NCBI GenBank assembly: GCA_002946415.1
Contig: NJPS01000010.1
Coordinates: forward strand, 868,001 to 932,000
Origin: Rutstroemia sp. NJR-2017a BVV2
Lineage: Eukaryota > Ascomycota > Leotiomycetes > Helotiales > Rutstroemiaceae
Direction of reading: 5' to 3'
Length of the DNA stretch: 64,000 nucleotides
Made by a program: the position numbers and the translations under genes. The notes below the pieces were generated by a model that worked only from the letters and a program-made list of their open reading frames with translations, ran no database searches and was not told the origin of the DNA. Below are positions 32,912 through 45,930 of the stretch, one piece after another (position 1 is the stretch's first letter; each line of letters begins with the position of its first letter).

Positions 32912-34052
32912 CTTGCAATCGTCTTCTTTTTGATGTTTTCCTGTTGCTTCCACGGGAACGGCTTTGGTTGGGAGGGGTGATAGTGGAAGTTGTGGAAGTT
33001 GTTCGTGATCAAGGTGCTCAATCGGAGCTACAGACAAGGTATCAATTTGTTGGTTCCTTATGAGGTCCAGAAATGAGGGCCGAGCTTTCAAACGAGGATG
33101 GAGGCCAAGGTTCATCAAGCGTCAAAGAAGCAGAAGAATCAATTATTAAGCGGTGAATTTCTCTTATGGGAATTTACTTATTCGTGGTGTTTAGGACAGT
33201 GAGAATGGAAGCATAGTTTCTCAGCCAGCAGTATGAAAGGGATTGTTGTAATATGGGAGGCGTTGTAGGTTAGATATTGTAAGTATTATCGGTCATACCT
33301 GCCCTCAACCTTACTCTCGAAGCTCTCTCTTTTCTTTTGCTTATCTCGCCTATCTGTGACTGCGAGGCCGAGTGAGTAGCTAGGGACACCCCGCGGTTCG
33401 GTGTTTCTCCCCGCCATGAATTCAGTGCTGGTGCTGCTGCTGTCCGGAACCTTACAGAGGAGGCGCAACTATAGATGGATGTTTGCGTCTTTGAGTACGC
33501 GGCAATCTTAGGACTTTTGGAGCGTCCACCTGCAGTCGGAGTGGATTCATTTGGTTGGTGGTGCTGTACATTCTGTACCTTCTGACCTGACATGCGCTTT
33601 GCTTCTCATCCCAGGTGCCTTGTGCCTTGTGCCTTAACTCGCCCAGATAGGTTACCATTGATAGGAACTTCTAGCGATAGGATACAAGATTAAGACAACG
33701 CTTGGCCGCGACGTCCACACTCACGACACTCTAAGATTCTCCCACGCATATACATATACATACATACACCTACACATACCCACACCTATGCTGTGCATTT
33801 GGACGAAAGTCTGCCCTATCTTTTCTTGCATTTGCGATTCGTACGTTGCCAGCATAAGAGAGCAAATCATATCCGATCAAGCTTGTTGAAGTCAACCTTG
33901 TCCAGGCCCGCCCTCCTCAATCCGGCCTTTGCTCTTCCTCTCTGCACACGACATTCCCGCCCAAGAGAAGACACCACAGCAGCTCGGATTAAAGAACATC
34001 AATACACAGTACTGATCTCACCTCACCTCACAACCTCACAACGAATTCATAA
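32912..34052. other. Divergent intergenic region
   Basis: About 1.1 kb between the V-ATPase subunit A gene and the WDR26-like gene. It must hold both promoters. A run of ACATACATACACCTACACATACC lies near 33749-33780. A 107-codon minus frame (33270-33593) was judged spurious. No further feature. Confidence 0.4.
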
Positions 34053-36825
34053 ATGAATACAACAAAATTGAATATCATATCAAATGAGTATGTGATAAGA
34101 CTTTATTAAAGAGTTCTTTCACTTGAGTGTTATCCTATCCAACCACTATTGCGTCAAATGTCCTAGGGCCCTTCCACTGATTTGCTTTGCTTTGCTACCT
34201 AGCATTTAGCTGCCGCTCAAGCTCCGTCATCAATACAGAGCAAAGGCGATCACCTAAGCACGGCCACCACCACTCCATTTCTATATCCAATCACCCTCTT
34301 GGTTCCCATTTCCAACCCATACCAACTACCATTTCATCTTCGACAGGTTGAATCTTAAGTTCTTGAGTTTCCCCTCTTGAACCGATATTCAACCAGCGGC
34401 ACTCCCGCAGAAGTCGTCCTGGCAGACGAAAACTCCCAACACGTTCAAATATCCCTATCCACGTCCGACGACTCATCCACCTCGACTCCCTCCGCAGAAT
34501 CCTCTGGCACTGAAGCTTCTGCACCACCCCCAACTGCCTGGCGTCCTCCGCCGAACCCACGGCCCGAGCCACCAAGGAATATTCATCCATTACATCGACA
34601 CCAGTCCGATACGAATCAAGTCCTCGGTCGTCGACGCCGGGACGATAATCTAGAAAGAGGGGAACGGGCAGCTCTTCCTCCGAGTCCCGGGGACTCTTCG
34701 AACTCCCCGATCGCAGAAAACGAGCATCGTCATAAACGTCGAAGAGAAGGCACTAGAATGAGATTTGACGGGGACAACAATAACTCGAATGGCAACTCGA
34801 GACCATTTTCAAATGGATCTGGGAGTTCTCCCCTGCATAAGGCAGCTTTATCGAACCCTGCCAACGGGACCCGGCCCCCATCGGTAGCAATGAACGGATC
34901 TAGTTCAAATGGCCATACTACTACGACTGGCAAGTCGAAACCTTCATACTTTGGACATGATAGGGAAGAAGTTACAAGAATCTTGATCCAGGCTCTAACA
35001 GACCTGGGCTACAACGGTGCTGCCGGCACATTAAGCCAAGAAAGTGGATATGACTTGGAAAGCCCTACAGTAGCAGCTTTCCGAAATGCTGTATTGCAGG
35101 GTGAATGGACCGAGGCCGAGGAGTTACTGTTTGGTGGGCCCGCAGAGGAAGGCGGGGTTAGTATTCATGGTAACGGTCTAGCTCTGCGGGATGGTGTCGA
35201 CAAGAACGTGTTGCGTTTCGGGATGCGCCAGCAGAAATTCCTTGAGTTACTTGAGCAAAAAGATATGGGTAGAGCCATAAATGTGTTGCGGCAAGAACTC
35301 ACCCCATTATATCAAGACACCACGAAATTGCACTTCTTATCGAGGTACTTTCATCCAGGGGCTTTGTCCAAAGCGTTGGTTAACAGAGACTAATTTTTGA
35401 ATAGCTTACTCATGTGCACCCCAGAAGATCTGAAAATCAAGGCGAATTGGGATGGTGCTAATGGGCAGTCGCGACATATACTCCTTTCTGAGCTTTCCAG
35501 TACGTATCCTCAGTTGTTGCTCGCATGTACAAAATTCTAAATGACACTAGGATGTATATCGCCCTCGGTGATGTTACCAGAACATCGTTTAGCAGTACTT
35601 TTAGAGCAAGTGAAGCGACATCAGATATCTAATTGCATATACCATAATACCGCAACTTCGCCTTCACTCTACCAAGATCACGCATGCGATCGAAATAACT
35701 TCCCTTTGCGGCCAATTCTCGAACTGGAAAAACATACTGGAGAAATCTGGGTGGTGGAATTTTCGCATGACGGTTCTCGACTAGCTAGTTGCGGAAGCGA
35801 TGGCTGCGTTGTTATTTATAATGTTCCAGACTTTGACGTCCAATACACCTTTGCCGACCATGAGAAGGGTGTCTGTTCATTCGCTTGGAGTCCCGACGAC
35901 TCCATGATGGTCACATGTGGAAGGGATCATAGGGCCCGGTTGTGGAGCACCACGGTAAGCCCACTTCAAAATGTGAAAGCTCTCTCACTAATTTCAAGTA
36001 GACTGGTGACTTGTTGAAGACTTTACCTCGTTTCAATGAGCCCGTGAGCAGCTGTGTGTGGGCGCCTGATGGCCAGAGTTTTGTTACCGGCAGTCTCTCC
36101 AAAGACCGCAATCTATGTCAATGGAATGTAAACGGCGATCTGATATATGACTGGGGTCGAGAACACCGAATCCAGGATATAGCCGTCTCTCCCAACGGCA
36201 ATCGCTTGGTTGCTTTGGGCACTTCGACCTCTATTCACGTGTACAACTTCGTGACGCGCGAGCTTGAGTATGAATTGGATTTAAAGACTCGTCTCTGCTC
36301 TGTGAGTATCAGTCAGAATTCAAGGCATTTGCTCGTCAACACTGTTGATGGGGAGATCCGGATGTTGGATATAGACACAGGCGAGAAAGTCCGGTCGTTT
36401 GTATCTGGAGATAAGGGTGGGGAATATATCATCAGAAGCGCCTTTGGCGGTGCCAATGAGAGCTTCGTTGTAAGCGGAAGTGAAAGTATGTTTCAATCCA
36501 CCTTTGATCGGATTCAGCAGCTAATGTGTCGCACCTATTAGTTGGAAATGTTTTAATATACCATAAGGAAAACGGCACCATGGTGGAGAAGCTTGAAGGC
36601 CATCCAAAGGGATGTTGCAGCTCGGTCTCTTGGAATCCGGCTAATCCATGCATGTTTGCTTCCGCTGGTGATGATAAGAAAGTCCGGATGTAAGTTAATA
36701 AAATCATGACTAGCTCAGCGGACAACTGACACGCAAGCAGATGGTCAAATGAAGAACCGCGGCCAAGACCTTCGAAAACAGGGAGAACATCCAACGCTTC
36801 ACAACGTGGGTCTAATGGCTGGTGA
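34053..36825 (+). CDS. WDR26/Gid7-like WD40 subunit of the CTLH (GID) E3 ubiquitin ligase
   Basis: Exons 34397-35344, 35405-35499, 35551-35954, 36002-36485, 36542-36689 and 36741-36825 keep frame. The first exon is uncertain: the frame has no ATG before about 34759. I propose a 35-nt exon at 34053-34087 with a GTATGT donor and a 309-nt intron, giving 732 residues. A long Ser/Pro/Asn-rich N-terminus is followed by LisH-CTLH helices (TRILIQALTDLGYNGAAGTL, FRNAVLQGEWTEAEELL, RQQKFLELLEQKDMGRAINVL). At least six WD40 repeats follow (HTGEIWVVEFSHDGSRLASC, GVCSFAWSPDDSMMVTCGRD). WDR26 and Gid7 organise and recruit substrates to the CTLH complex that degrades gluconeogenic enzymes in yeast. The short tail after the last repeat is basic and disordered. 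Confidence 0.9.
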
Positions 36826-37324
36826 TTTGGATTATACAAGGATGATAGCATATAGACGTCTTACCAGCTATGTTCCGCACAAATTTTTTATTGTCTTATA
36901 TTATCAGTGTCATTACATCACTTGGGGCGGCGAACTTGGAGAAACCTTGGTTGAGAGCTGGCTGGTAGGCTGCATATTTTGGACGGCATCGAAGCGGTGT
37001 TTGGGAAACAAGCCTTGATGGTAGCGGCTGGAGTTTTATTTACCTAGTGCACATACGACACGGCTATCGGTGTAGACATGCACAAACTGGCTATTCAATT
37101 ACTACTTACTACATGCATATATTGATTGTGAACACCAACGCTATGGAGCTCTTTTTGAGGATCTTATGAGTGACGAATGGATAATAAACGTGGTAGGTGA
37201 AATCTTTGGCGTATTTGGAAAAATGAAGGAGGCACTCAATGCCAGCAAGTGTGTGTAACAAGAGATTAAGGTCCACCCTTTGATAGATCCGCAGCTCTGA
37301 TCTCTTGAACTAGCTACCTTCCAT
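36826..37324. other. Convergent intergenic region
   Basis: About 500 bp between converging genes (WDR26-like and ribokinase), presumably 3' UTRs. Nothing recognisable. Confidence 0.4.
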
Positions 37325-38440
37325 CTATCTTTCCACTTCATCAGCCCATGGTATAGCACTCTGAGCTCCCTCTTTCTCAACAGTCCGTGCCGCCGCTTTA
37401 CATGCCTTTGCCACTGCCGCCAGCAAACCCTTCTCATCTTCTCTTTCATTCCTAACTAGTTCTACCGCGTACGCGCCCACGAATGTATCACCTGCAGCAG
37501 TCGTATCCACCACTTTGACGTTCTTCTCCGCAGGAACATGTTCATACACATCCTTCATAGCGAAAATCGCCCCCTTCGCACCCAAAGTGACGATTACGCT
37601 GCGCACCCCCTTCGCCAAAAACCACGCAGTAACCGAACGCCAGTCGAAATCGTCGGCTAGAACGGACTCAATAGGGACCCCCTTCAGAATCGCGGCTTCG
37701 CTCTCGTTGAGGATCAGATGCGTGATGCAGGGGTAGACGTCATCGGGGAGGGGGACCGCGGGCGCGGGGTTCAGCAGGACGGGGATCGCGGAGGCGTGTG
37801 CGGTGTGCAGGATTTCGAGGACGGTGGGGAGCGGGATCTCGAGTTGGAGGACAAGAAGAGAGGGGGTGGGGTGCGTGCCGAGGGAGGAGGGGGTGGAGAA
37901 GGTGCTGGGTTGGAGAGTGTGGTTGGCGCCGGGGGAGAAGAGGATTCGGTTTTCGCCTGTGGCGGATTCGACGAGGATTACGGCGACGCCGGTGGATGTA
38001 CCGGGGATGGTTGTGATGGAAGAGGTGTCGATGAGGGAGGATTGGAGGGAGGAGATTAGAGTTGGTCCAACTGGTTGAGGGATTAGTTGGAGTTTATTGG
38101 TGGGTTATAATGACTTCAGACAAGCATGTAATACCATCATTTAGACAATGAGGAACTACAGGGGAGAACCAAACAATAGGGTGCACTTACATTCATCGTC
38201 TCCAACAGCCCCAATCATCTTCACTTGTATATCTGAATCAGGGCCAGAAGCCGCCTTGGCTGTAGCGGGATTGGGACGGGAGAGTCGCGCGCATGCTACG
38301 GCCTGATTGGCACCTTTCCCGCCAGGCCCAGTAGAGAACGAAGATGCAGTTAGAGTCTCGCCGCCTGCTGGCACTCGTGGTGTCACAGTAACAAGATCGG
38401 TGTTGAGTGAACCGATTACGGTAATGGTTTTGGCAGCCAT
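37325..38440 (-). CDS. Ribokinase
   Basis: Exons 38440-38191 and 38070-37325 join across a 120-nt intron and give 331 residues. The N-terminus [21 protein letters not shown] and [19 protein letters not shown] is the first PfkB signature; the GGKGANQA loop contacts the sugar. The second signature is [16 protein letters not shown], where the Asp of AAGD is the catalytic base and the anion hole follows. It phosphorylates D-ribose to ribose 5-phosphate in the cytosol, feeding nucleotide synthesis and the pentose phosphate pathway. The catalytic loop has AAGD instead of the more common GAGD. The middle of exon 2 is strongly C-rich. Confidence 0.94.
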
Positions 38441-39280
38441 GTTGGAAACGATCCTGACCTGGTTGATCCGTCAGTCATGTAGGCACCAGACATGTTGCAA
38501 TGAAAGTATCGTGTGTGTTTTCGGATGAAGCTTCCATATTGCGCTCCCATTCCCGAAGCAAAAAGACATAAATCACTTGGTAAGATTACGTCCTGGGACG
38601 GTCTGGTACCGTATCTTAGGGGAAGAAAAGGATCGGCACGTGCCGAGCGAGAATTCAGGTGCCTAATGAGCTGGTACAAAGCGTCGTAACAATGATGACG
38701 AGGCTCGGGTTCTTTGGGCAGTAAGAAGGCGAATAACTGCTCTTCGGGGGCGATATACCAAGACTTCTAGGTACAGATAGGAAATTATGATTGAACGAGT
38801 AGATGTTGACACCCATTTCTGAAAACAAGCCAGCTAGGTCCATGTAACAATTTGAGACTTCTCAGTATTCAACGATTTTCGTCCTGAACAACATCATTCA
38901 AGGAATAAATACCAGACTAAACTCACCGGTTTTTGAAAATAGAAAAGCGCTTTACCAACCGGCTTATATCAGAAGAGAAGTGCTTGCTTGGGTCTCCTGT
39001 CGAATTATATTCTCACTCAAGCGCTCTACGAAATCCTCTATCAATCTTCAGTGCTGCTGACGCACGGACCTTTCGTAACACTAGCCTCACCTTGTAGAAC
39101 CTGGGCCTCGTCAATTGTCTTAAACAACAGAATATCAATATCAGAGCAAACAGAAGCACTCAACAACTTCCTTCACCCAATTTCATATTACAGTACATTC
39201 AATAACGATACCACTTTCCGTGTCGCTGAGGATAACGTCTAAATTCTCTCTCTCAAAGTCAACACCGCCGTTCTTCGACC
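38441..39280. other. Divergent intergenic region
   Basis: About 840 bp holding the promoters of the ribokinase gene and the Vps1 gene. A 13-nt identity with the start of 18S rRNA at 38457-38469 was examined and rejected. No other feature. Confidence 0.4.
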
Positions 39281-41634
39281 ATGGCCGCACAAGGCGGTAT
39301 CTCAGACCCAGGTCTCATAACGTTGGAACCTCCTGAACCCTGACTGTTTGCGCCGCATAGCTAACCCTTTCCGCAGACTGGTCAACAAGCTCCAAGATGT
39401 CTTCACGACGGTCGGCGTACAGAACCCTATAGATCTTCCTCAAATCGTGGTGGTAGGCAGTCAGTCTAGTGGAAAGAGTTCCGTATTAGAAAACATAGTT
39501 GGTAGAGACTTGTGAGTCGGCCACGTACGTCCCCGCTATGAAAGACACATGCTGACCTCTCAACGCGCAGTTTACCTCGAGGTACCGGTATCGTTACCAG
39601 GAGACCGCTTGTTCTGCAACTTATCAACCGGCCCGCTGCTGCGAAAACCAACGGGGTAAAGGATACGGAAGAACTAGCATCTGGAGACGATAAAGAAGCC
39701 AATGTCGACGAGTGGGGCGAGTTTCTACACATTCCGGGCCAGAAGTTCTATGATTTCAATAAGATCAGAGATGAGATCGTCAAGGAAACAGAAGCCAAGA
39801 CTGGTCGAAATGCGGGCATCTCCCCAGCACCCATCAACCTGCGAATATACTCTCCAAATGTCCTTACCCTTACCCTTGTCGACTTGCCCGGGTTAACGAA
39901 AGTCCCTGTCGGCGATCAACCAAGAGATATCGAGAGGCAGATTAGGGAGATGGTTCTCAAGCAAATCAGCAAGCCAAATGCTATCATTCTTGCTGTTACG
40001 GGCGCCAACACGGATCTGGCCAACTCTGATGGATTGAAGCTTGCGCGAGAAGTTGATCCAGAAGGACAAAGAACAATTGGTGTCTTGACGAAGGTCGATT
40101 TGATGGACGAAGGAACTGATGTCGTCGATATTCTGGCCGGTCGCATTATTCCCCTGAGATTAGGTTACGTACCAGTGGTCAACAGAGGTCAGAGGGATAT
40201 CGACAACAAGAAGGCTATCACTGCGGCACTCGAGAATGAGAAGAACTTCTTTGAAAATCACCGCGCATACAAGAACAAGAGCTCATATTGCGGAACTCCA
40301 TATCTAGCGCGAAAGCTAAACCTCATCTTAATGATGCACATCAAGCAGACCCTCCCTGACATCAAGGCTCGTATTCAGGCTTCGTTACAGAAGTACACAA
40401 CTGAGTTGCAAGGTTTAGGGGACTCGATGCTCGGAAATAGTGCAAACATCGTCCTCAACATCATTACGGAATTCACAAATGAGTGGCGAACGGTCCTGGA
40501 GGGCAACAACCAAGAGCTGTCTAGTGTAGAGCTTTCCGGTGGTGCTAGAATCAGTTTCGTCTTCCACGAGTTATATGCCAATGGTGTCAAGGCTGTGGAT
40601 CCATTCGACCAAGTGAAGGATATCGACATCAGAACTATTTTGTACAACTCCTCCGGTTCTTCACCAGCTCTGTTCGTTGGAACTACAGCATTCGAACTTA
40701 TCGTCAAACAACAGATCAAGCGTCTGGAAGAGCCAAGTTTGAAATGTGCCTCGTTGGTATATGACGAGCTGGTTCGAATTCTTAACCAGCTACTCGCAAA
40801 GCAGTTGTTCCGCAGATATCCTTCACTTAAGGAGAAGTTCCATCAAGTTGTTATTTCGTTTTTCAAGAAGGCTATGGATCCAGCCAACAAGCTGGTTAAG
40901 GACTTGGTAGCAATGGAATCATGTTACATCAACACTGGTCATCCGGATTTCCTTAACGGCCACAGAGTAAGTCTATCCGCGTCATTGAATGAAACCCAAC
41001 TAACATCCTTCTAAGGCCATGGCTATCGTGAATGAGCGACATACCGCATCAAAGCCTGTTCAAGTCGACCCCAAGACCGGAAAGCCAATCCCAGGGACAC
41101 CTGCGCGCACCGCAAGCCCAACTTTCGATGGCATGGGAGAAGGGCAGAATGGAGGTTTCTTTGGAAGTTTCTTCGCGTCTAAGAACAAGAAAAAGATGGC
41201 CGCAATGGAAGCTCCACCGCCGATTCTTAAGGCTTCCGGAACTCTATCCGAAAGAGAGGGAACCGAAGTGGAAATTATTAGTAAGTCATTGCTCAGCCCA
41301 TGAAAGCGTCACTACTAACTCCCCGGAGAACTTCTCATCAATTCATACTATAACATCGTGAAGCGAACCATGATCGACATGGTACCAAAAGCAATTATGC
41401 TCAACCTTGTTCAGTGAGTCTTCTGTACAAATTTTGTGAAAATGAATGCAGCTAACCACAAATAGATACACCAAGGACGAAATGCAACGAGAACTGCTCG
41501 AGAACATGTATAGAACTGATACGCTTGATGAACTGCTCAAAGAAAGTGACTATACAGTGAGGCGAAGAAAGGAATGCCAACAAATGGTTGAATCCCTTTC
41601 TCGGGCGAGCGAAATCGTTAGCCAAGTCCAATAA
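39281..41634 (+). CDS. vps1: Vps1-type dynamin GTPase
   Basis: Six exons (39281-39321, 39377-39511, 39571-40966, 41016-41280, 41329-41413, 41466-41634) keep frame and give 696 residues. The start [21 protein letters not shown] needs the donor at 39322; the nearer GT at 39312 breaks the frame. The GTPase domain has the P-loop [28 protein letters not shown] (switch I), [14 protein letters not shown] (G3) and [11 protein letters not shown] (G4). The dynamin middle domain follows, then a short variable insert with a [11 protein letters not shown] motif, and a GTPase effector domain at the C-terminus. There is no PH domain, as in yeast Vps1. It drives scission in Golgi-to-vacuole sorting, endocytosis and peroxisome fission. 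Confidence 0.97.
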
Positions 41635-43902
41635 GCCCTTGGCCGGTTACCGAACGCAAGAACCCTTCCGAACCGACAATTTGAGTTTGGGGACCGCGGG
41701 GAAGGTTTCCAGAAGATTACTCACCGCAACTTTCTCACCATACATTTCCTCTATCTCACGACCACATTTTGATACCTATTCTTCGTTGTTAAGCATAATG
41801 ACGTGGAACGCGCGAACGTAGGGGACGAAGACGAATGACGGACAGGAGGGGAAGTTGGAGCCGATTTGTTCTGCAAGTACAAGGCGAATGAACGGTGTGT
41901 TTTGTTTTGACAGCGAAGAATTGTAACCTATTTTTTCATTTCTCAAGCCTTAATAGTATGTGCCTACAAATCGAGACATATCTAGACATTGCAGATGAGA
42001 AGATATTACTGGGAGCCCTAAAGTATCAAGACAAACAAGAACTCAGGCCACTTTTCATGAGTCACGGACTTTATTTGCTTTTTTGCTTTCCGTGAGGCGT
42101 TCGAGACCACTTTATTATTTCTGCAAGCCGGCTTCTCTTTCGATTCGAGGAGACTTTTGCCGTGCTACTCGAGTCCCGCAGATCTTTGTACGCCGGGGAT
42201 CCGATCAACAATAAGTCGGTTACCTTGCGAGTGCAACGGTCGTCCTCCCCTTTCATCCCCACCGCCTCCTTCACCGACCGTTTTACGTGGCTCGTTACAC
42301 CCATCGACTGGCCGGGTTCAAGGGCGCCATTAAACCGTCCTACTGGGCCCGGCTACGCACGTTGTACCCCTGGACCGAATCTACTGGCGGGATTTTTTCC
42401 TTTGCGACATTTTCGCTTTCTGTTTTCCTTTATTTTGCTTGGGACAGGGCGTCTGCATTAGATTGCTTACATGTAACCATGGCGGTTCTTCCTCCCAGCT
42501 TTTTTCTTTTTATGCACGCAATTAGGCGTTGCTACATGCATGTCGGTCATCTCGATGCAATGAATGAACTGTGACATGTGCACAGCCGATGTCGGTATGC
42601 GATTTTATTGAGATTGGCGATTTATGATGTGTCGCTTTTTCATTTCCTTTGGGTTTGAGGCTCGGACTCCGATCGCCGCGTTGATTGGTATGTTGTTTTG
42701 GCACCCTGGTGCGACGGATGCATATGGTGTTTGGCTTTTTTTTTTGCTTTGGGGGGAAGAAGGCTTTGGACAGATGAGCTGGAGAGGGGTGGGCCAAGAG
42801 ATGGCTCGAGACGTGCGGCTTCCTGCCCTGGGAGTGAGGCGCTACGGGCCTTTCCCGGCGGGAAAGGAGGTCGAGTCTTACATGTATGTAGGTAGGTTAT
42901 TGAACAGGATATGTTTGGCTAGCTAGATGTAGCACGGGAAGGCGAGAGCGGAAAGAGGAGGAATAGACAGGGCATAGGTGTTGAGTGGCTCTGTTCTCCC
43001 GAATGAGAGGAGATTATGGTAGAATGTCAAAGCGAGGAAATGTATGGGATATTTAAAGTGCCATGGAAGGGTTCAGAAAAGGGAAGATGCACTCTTCTGG
43101 AAGTAGATCTTTTCTGGTCTCTGTTATCATAATTCTCCGAATAGTGGCTTGGTCTTATCCACACTCAGATTTATCTACGCTTGATTTTTGGCCACCAGAT
43201 TTCAGGAAATTCTACGATTAGCCGATACCATCCGTCGTTAATCGATCTAGGACGTACAAGACTGAGATAGTCGAAGTCTTGGTCTTTTCCTATCCTCTTG
43301 CCAGTTTCGCTCGTTTCAACCTACATTGCATATTTGAAAATGGTTATCGCTAAAGCAAAGCTCTCTTCTGCATCGTCTCAGCGTTCGAAGCAATGTAACG
43401 GGTCTCGGCCTTCTTCTGTTGCTCCGCCACTCCTTAGAACTACTCGTCGTCGAGCGGAACCGTCCTCGAGGGTGGAGTCTTTTTTGGCTACAAACATGTC
43501 GAGAGGAGATCCACCTTCTCCTCCTCCGAATCCACCACCAAGCCCCTCAATGCTCGTCGACCTTGATGATTGTTTCATGATCTGATCCGATTCCTTCAAT
43601 GGTAAGTCTTATCCCTATAGCTGCCTGCTACTGTTTCTAATCTCCGATTACTGGTAGCATTGGTTAGTTGTTACTCGTGTCTTCTTCCTGGAGTATGCGG
43701 CGTTTGTTTCGGGCCACGACATTGGTGGAGTTAAGTATGGTTAAGGTTCGGGGACACGGCTATGAGCCTTGCAGGAGGAATGATGGAGGTGGAATCAGGT
43801 CAACAGCACTGAACTTGCTTCATGGAGTATAGCACTCGTTTGATGGCGTTTTAGAAAGGGGTGCCAACGAAAGGTCGGAGAGGAATTAATATTAATGGTC
43901 AA
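41635..43902. other. 2.3-kb region with one doubtful small ORF
   Basis: Apart from the small frame at 43340-43585 I see no coding signal. The part near 42100-42500 is relatively GC-rich. No tRNA, repeat or element is recognised. Confidence 0.4.
43340..43585 (+). CDS. Doubtful small ORF, 81 residues
   Basis: It starts with ATG in a good context (GAAAATGG). The product is Ser/Arg-rich in its first half and has a proline run PPSPPPNPPPSPS, ending in LVDLDDCFMI. I recognise no family. It may be a real small gene or a chance frame; composition alone does not decide. No intron is needed. Confidence 0.28.
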   Translation: MVIAKAKLSSASSQRSKQCNGSRPSSVAPPLLRTTRRRAEPSSRVESFLATNMSRGDPPSPPPNPPPSPSMLVDLDDCFMI

Positions 43903-45177
43903 TCATAACTTCGAATGCTTCTTCCTAACCAAACCGCCTTTTTCAACATCATAGTCGTTGCCCCGTGTCCAGTTGAGCCATCCTTTGAGTGCTGCTTCTC
44001 CGCCCTCACCAGGGTAGAGCGGCATCGCCCAGTAGCTCCCGCCCTCAACACCGGGTCCTTGACCAAGTGATGGGTCCTTACTCGGAGCATTTTGAGAAAC
44101 TGCAAGAGATGGCGTATCTCTTAGCGTCACCATTGGCCTTTGGTCTCCTTCTCTACTGGAATCATTCTCCAGTTCGTCGTATTGGAGAACGGGTGTGCAG
44201 CAAGCGTCGGTTCCATCAAAGACCGCTTCCCACTCAAATCTTGTTTTCTCCTTAAATAATTTCGTGAATGTCTCTTTCATCGCTGGCCATGTTTCTCGGT
44301 CTTGCCTTGTCTTCTCAAGACCCCGACCTTCTAGATTTAAGCCTTTTACCAATTCCTTGAAAAAGTGAGGCTCTAGTGCCCCAACTGCCATGTATTTTCC
44401 ATCTTTTGTCTCGTAGGTGTCATAATATGGACACCCCGAATCCAAAGTATTCTCGCCTCTAGGTTTATCCCACATAGGTGTCTTTGTTAGTAACCTTGGA
44501 AAGGTGGCAAGATATGAACTTCCATCCACCATATTTGCTTCAACTACCTGGCCCCTCCCGCTCTTCTCTCTCGCAAGTAGTGCCAGTAATATACCCTGAA
44601 ACAGAGTAGCTCCACCACCTGCGAAATCCCCAAGAATATTTGCCGGCGGAAGAGGTTTATCACCTTTCCGTCCCAGAAGTGAGAGGGCCCCCGAGACTGC
44701 TATGTAGTTTATATCATGTCCCGCCATGTCTTTATACTTTCCATCACGTCGAAAACCGGTCATGCGAGCGAGTATTACACGCGGATTGAGCTCCAGCAAC
44801 ACATCTGGTGACAGTCCCAGCTTTTCTAGCACCCCAGGTCTGAATGGATCAATGATTATATCTGTATGAGGGACAAGAGACTTTACGAAGTCGACTCCGG
44901 CGGGCGACTTGAGGTCCACTGCAATGGAAGATTTGTGTCGGGTAAGGAGATCGGGAGTAGGCGGCGGAATTGAGGGGGAATGTGTAAGATCGGGAATTGC
45001 GCGGTCGATTCGCAGGACCGATGCGCCATTATCTGCCAGTAGTAGACCTGCGAAGGGTCCTGGATTGTATTGTTAGTGGAGAAGGCCGTGAAATCTGGGG
45101 AAGTGCGGGGTCTCACCTGGTGCCAAACCTGCGAACTCTAGGACGCGGATACCTTTCAGTGGAGGTGAGCCTGCCAT
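43903..45177 (-). CDS. Peroxisomal alpha-methylacyl-CoA racemase (class III CoA-transferase family)
   Basis: Exons 45177-45117 and 45059-43903 join across a 57-nt intron and give 405 residues. The start [22 protein letters not shown] is the CaiB/BaiF signature. His135 ([14 protein letters not shown]), Asp165 ([10 protein letters not shown]) and Glu250 (GALEPHF) correspond to the catalytic His126, Asp156 and Glu241 of Mycobacterium MCR, with identical spacing of 30 and 85 residues. This supports racemase rather than CoA-transferase activity. The protein ends in SKL, a perfect type 1 peroxisomal targeting signal. It interconverts 2R and 2S methyl-branched acyl-CoAs so that branched chains can enter beta-oxidation. 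No other beta-oxidation gene is adjacent. Confidence 0.95.
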
Positions 45178-45930
45178 TGTTTCTGAAATGATGTATTGCT
45201 GACTTTGGTAGCAATTGGTGTTAGTATATTGGATCATGGGTAGCAAAATTGGAGGTATATATGGTCGTTGCGTCGATCATATTGAGGGATGTCTGAGCGG
45301 CCTTCCAACCGAGGTCCACGGAATCATTATCATCAAAACCAACAACTTTTGCGGCAGACATTACTTTTGCAATTACGTCTGCACTTCTTCAAATTGAGGT
45401 AGAGCTTGAAACAACATTGCTCTTGTGTCTTGATTGTTGAGTTGGCGATCCACAGTGTTTTTCATCAGGTGGTGGCTACGCGTATTCCTGTCTCACTCCC
45501 ATCGAACACGCGAATGTGGACGACAACTTGATACTACTACTCATGATCCCACATTCTCCTTAAGCATCAAGTATGACCAGATCAATTTATATTAGTTTAC
45601 GATGATTGGTTTCGGGATATCAAAGATATGGAAGCACCATCCGAAACAGATATCTTCTAGCTTTCCTCTCAGCTACGCGCGTAACCAGACAGCTTATGGT
45701 TTACCCAAGGGGTCACTCATCGGTGTGTTTGAAGTGACTTGAAGTCAAGACACAGAGCCTTCTCACTAGGTCTGGCGTTTTCTTCTTGCTTTCTTTCTTT
45801 TGGTTTAACTCCTAACAATACAGAACTCAATGCCATCACGGCTCTTATCACTCTCTTCTCATTTTTGTTTTCGTCATCTTTAGGCTTAGCAGGCTACTCG
45901 TAACTTATACGTCGTCAGAGAGCTCCGAGC

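Noticed and set aside
33270..33593. 107-codon minus-strand ORF upstream of the V-ATPase gene
   Set aside because: No family resemblance, no splice support and random-looking composition; it lies in a promoter region.
38457..38469. 13-nt identity (ACCTGGTTGATCC) with the 5' end of 18S rRNA
   Set aside because: The match stops at once on both sides and lies in a gene promoter; chance is the simplest explanation.
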